This document shows, piece after piece, positions 7,718 through 9,559 of a stretch of DNA of 9,559 nucleotides. Below the pieces are notes generated by a model. The model worked only from the letters and a program-made list of their open reading frames with translations, was not told where the DNA came from and ran no database searches. Both the position numbers and the translations under genes were made by a program. Numbering within the stretch: the first letter of the stretch is position 1; every line of letters starts with the position of its first letter. This stretch comes from Candidatus Endoriftia persephone str. Hot96_1+Hot96_2 (lineage in GTDB: Bacteria > Pseudomonadota > Gammaproteobacteria > Chromatiales > Chromatiaceae): assembly GCA_000168735.1 (NCBI GenBank), contig AASF01002168.1, positions 1-9,559 on the forward strand, given 5' to 3'.

Positions 7718-8063
7718 TTATCGACAGACATACCGAAAAAGGGGCTGCTGCCTCGCATCTTGGTGACTCGATCCACTTTCATCGGGGCGTCTGCTTTTGC
7801 ATAAAAATAGCCCCCCACCCGCGGCAAATTACACGCTGCCGCCTCGGCACTTGGCGCTATCACTTCGCTGCTTACCTGCACAGGTCTCCCTGGATATGCC
7901 ACTACGATTGGGTCTCACATGGCCCAGCCACGTCAATTGGAGTGACGAGATCCAGCGCCATCCCCTGACGGGAACGAAACCGTCTGCCACCCTGAACAAT
8001 GATCAATCTCGATTGGCCAGACCTATCGTTAAGGCGAGTCGGAAAGCTTGCCGCCCCATCATC
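7718..8063. other. Gene-poor stretch, possible small minus-strand ORF
   Basis: I recognise nothing here. On minus, an open frame from 7902 to 7696 would encode 68 aa ending VTKMRGSSPFFGMSV and then running into the right arm of the inverted repeat. No ribosome-binding site and no family are recognised. A second minus frame just upstream (about 8060-7904) is open for about 50 codons after the stop of the DUF4405 gene. Given the indel rate here, a broken gene or a mobile-element remnant is possible but unsupported. Confidence 0.3.
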
Positions 8064-8936
8064 TCATTCACTCTTGAGGATAATCTTGACCAAACCAACC
8101 GGGGAATTGCCATGACGCCCGGCAAGTTCCCGCAGGCTCATCTGCAGACTGGTATCTATACCCTGCTCGGCAAGACGTTGAATGGCAACAGTGGTCTCGA
8201 CACCAACCTCCTGACAAACCTCAGCCAGCGATTTTCGTCCCAGACCAGTGCCAGCAAAATGCGCTTCAAGTTCTTCAAGCGACAATTCCCCTAGCTGCAA
8301 TTTTTCTGGCCTCTCCATATGTGGCCGGATCACTTCATAAACTGCCATCGGCGTAGTGTCATTGGCCAGAGCGATCTTCTCCAGCGACTGCCGCGCCCCC
8401 TCAAAGCGGATACCGGCTTTCTGTAATGCCTGCATCGCTACCGGCAGATCGATCCGCATACGCTTCGAGATACCGCCCCAGGGAGACCTCTTCCGCATGA
8501 CCGAAGGGCGGCTCCATCTCAGGTGACTTGACCCAGGCCGCCTTCAGCCAATCATTGAGACCGAATACCCAATTGACCGGCGGCAGCGCATAGATCGACA
8601 TCATAATGATCACCAACGAGAGTAGCAGCGAACCAACCAGTTCCCGCTTGATCTGCAGATGCCCTTTCACCCGGTCAGCCAGGTACTTTTTGAAGGGCTT
8701 CCAGTTGAAATAGAGGTGGTAGATCCCTGTGGCGATAAAGAGACCACCAAAGATCATATGCAGATCTCCCCACTGCTCCTTGCCCAGCCCCAGAAATGAC
8801 CAGTGGATCCAATAGGCGATACGCCCCTGGGGCACCACATAGAGCACAATCCCGGTCACCGTCAGAATGGCAAGATGCCCAAGTTACAACAAAGTGCAAT
8901 GAATGCCCTGACTGGACTGCTTATTCTCTACAGCAT
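8064..8936 (-). CDS. DUF4405-type multi-pass membrane protein with C-terminal tandem helical repeats, frameshifted as read
   Basis: The N-terminal part is an integral membrane domain of DUF4405 type, resembling a small cytochrome b-like fold. It contains LTVTGIVLYVVPQGRIAYW, LGKEQWGDLHMIFGGLFIAT, GIYHLYFNWKPFKKYL and a further segment, LVGSLLLSLVIIMMSIYALPP. The His residues in GDLH and IYHLYFNW are candidate haem ligands. The soluble C-terminal part (about 130 residues) has two similar helical repeats. One frameshift, an extra G near 8480, joins the two parts (EVSLGG then ISKRMRI). A missing base near 8878 is inferred to join the first TM helix. The start ATG at 8936 has a strong GGGAGG upstream (8941-8946), but codon 3 reads TAG. 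If that stop is real, the gene is broken or starts elsewhere; no other start with a ribosome-binding site is visible. The function is unknown; it may be a redox-linked membrane protein. Confidence 0.72.
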
Positions 8937-9017
8937 GAAGCCTCCCCCCCTTGAACAAGTGAAGCTATGCCCTCATCGTATAAGGCCCTCTCAAAGGTAA
9001 CAAACCCAGCAGATGAA

Positions 9018-9501
9018 ATGAAATTGATAAAATACGCGACATTAGCCGGCTTGATGGTGTTGGCGGCTAGCACACAGGCAGAGACCATCGCCAAGGTCAG
9101 CACCAAGTTCCGTATGCTCGGACCCAACGACAAGATAGTGATCGAGGCCTTCGATGACCCAGGAGTGGCCGGAGTGACCTGTTATCTGAGCCGCGCCAAA
9201 ACCGGCGGCATGAGCGGCGCTGTGGGCCTGGCAGAGGATACCTCTGATGCCTCCATCGCCTGCCGCCAGACCGGGCCGGTGCAGCTTGCTGAGGATATCT
9301 ACAACGGCCAGCGTGATGGAGAGGAGGTGTTCAAGAAACGCACCTCGAATCCTCTTCAAGACGATGCAGGTAGTGCGCTTCTACGACGCCAGCCGCAACA
9401 CCCTGATCTACCTCACCTACAGCGATAAGCTGGTGGATGGTTCGCCGAAAAACAGCATCACTGCCGTGCCGCTCTATCGCCCAACACCGGTAAAAAAGTA
9501 A
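9018..9501 (+). CDS. creA: CreA family protein, frameshifted as read
   Basis: A small exported protein of unknown function, close to E. coli CreA. A signal peptide ([21 protein letters not shown]) precedes the mature domain with [86 protein letters not shown] and [13 protein letters not shown]. The two cysteines (TCYLS and IACRQ) are positioned as in the family and could form a disulfide. One extra A near 9345-9346 breaks the frame; without it the protein is about 160 aa, against 157 in E. coli as I recall it. The ATG at 9018 fits the signal peptide but has only a weak ribosome-binding site. It is divergent from the DUF4405 gene with about 80 bases between them. A possible -10 (TATAAG, about 8979-8984) lies in that gap. 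Confidence 0.93.
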
Positions 9502-9559
9502 CTCAGATGGCGATGCACACCGGGCGGTTGGTTCTGACCCCGCAAGAAACCCGTTTTTC
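9502..9559. other. Window end, coding status unclear
   Basis: On plus, an ATG at 9507 opens a frame that runs off the window (18 codons begun, weak ribosome-binding site). On minus, a frame entering from beyond the window ends with TGA at 9505-9503. Either could be a neighbouring gene end, and 58 bases are too few to decide. Confidence 0.25.

Noticed and set aside
7797..8294. 165-codon plus-strand open frame
   Set aside because: Its 3' half is antisense to the repeat domain of the DUF4405 gene, it has no ribosome-binding site, and its composition is not protein-like.

Overview
The window looks like a GC-rich gammaproteobacterial chromosome segment. Three well-recognised proteins support this: a full-length Rep helicase, a YaeR-type VOC protein and CreA, all close to their enterobacterial counterparts. 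A DsrC/TusE-family sulfur-carrier protein and a periplasmic-type cytochrome c would suit a sulfur-metabolising lineage, but that is inference. I see no prophage, CRISPR array, transposase or toxin-antitoxin system.

The layout is as follows. Bases 2-703 hold the 3' part of a beta-hydroxyacid dehydrogenase, whose stop overlaps the start of rep (696-2720). A perfect hairpin (2733-2760) separates rep from a convergent cytochrome c gene (2785-3267, minus). A tRNA-Arg(CCG) at 3433-3509 is followed by a bidirectional terminator. That terminator also ends a minus-strand pair: a membrane-anchored histidine phosphatase (5686-6336), then a GGDEF-EAL cyclic-di-GMP protein (3550-5663). Rightward from a divergent intergenic region lie a YaeR/GloA2-like VOC gene (6598-7020) and a DsrC/TusE-like gene (7148-7538). 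Next come an inverted-repeat element (7558-7717) and a mostly empty stretch. The window closes with a minus-strand DUF4405-type membrane protein (8064-8936) divergent from creA (9018-9501).

The dominant feature is a very high density of single-base frameshifts. Nearly all are +1 insertions of a base identical to a neighbour. Removing them restores full-length, conserved proteins (Rep about 671 aa, GGDEF-EAL about 703 aa, YaeR about 139 aa, CreA about 160 aa). I read this as low-quality consensus sequence rather than pseudogenisation, and gene spans are given across the frameshifts. Two exceptions deserve separate checking: a 4-base deletion in rep and an in-frame TAG at codon 3 of the DUF4405 gene.

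The most interesting biology is modest. The DsrC/TusE-like protein regains its penultimate cysteine when one base is removed and carries two further cysteines. A hairpin overlaps its ribosome-binding site and a palindrome overlaps a possible -10. The DUF4405 protein has a C-terminal extension built of two similar helical repeats. The inverted-repeat element at 7558-7717 encloses a strong central hairpin. I found no convincing new multi-gene system.
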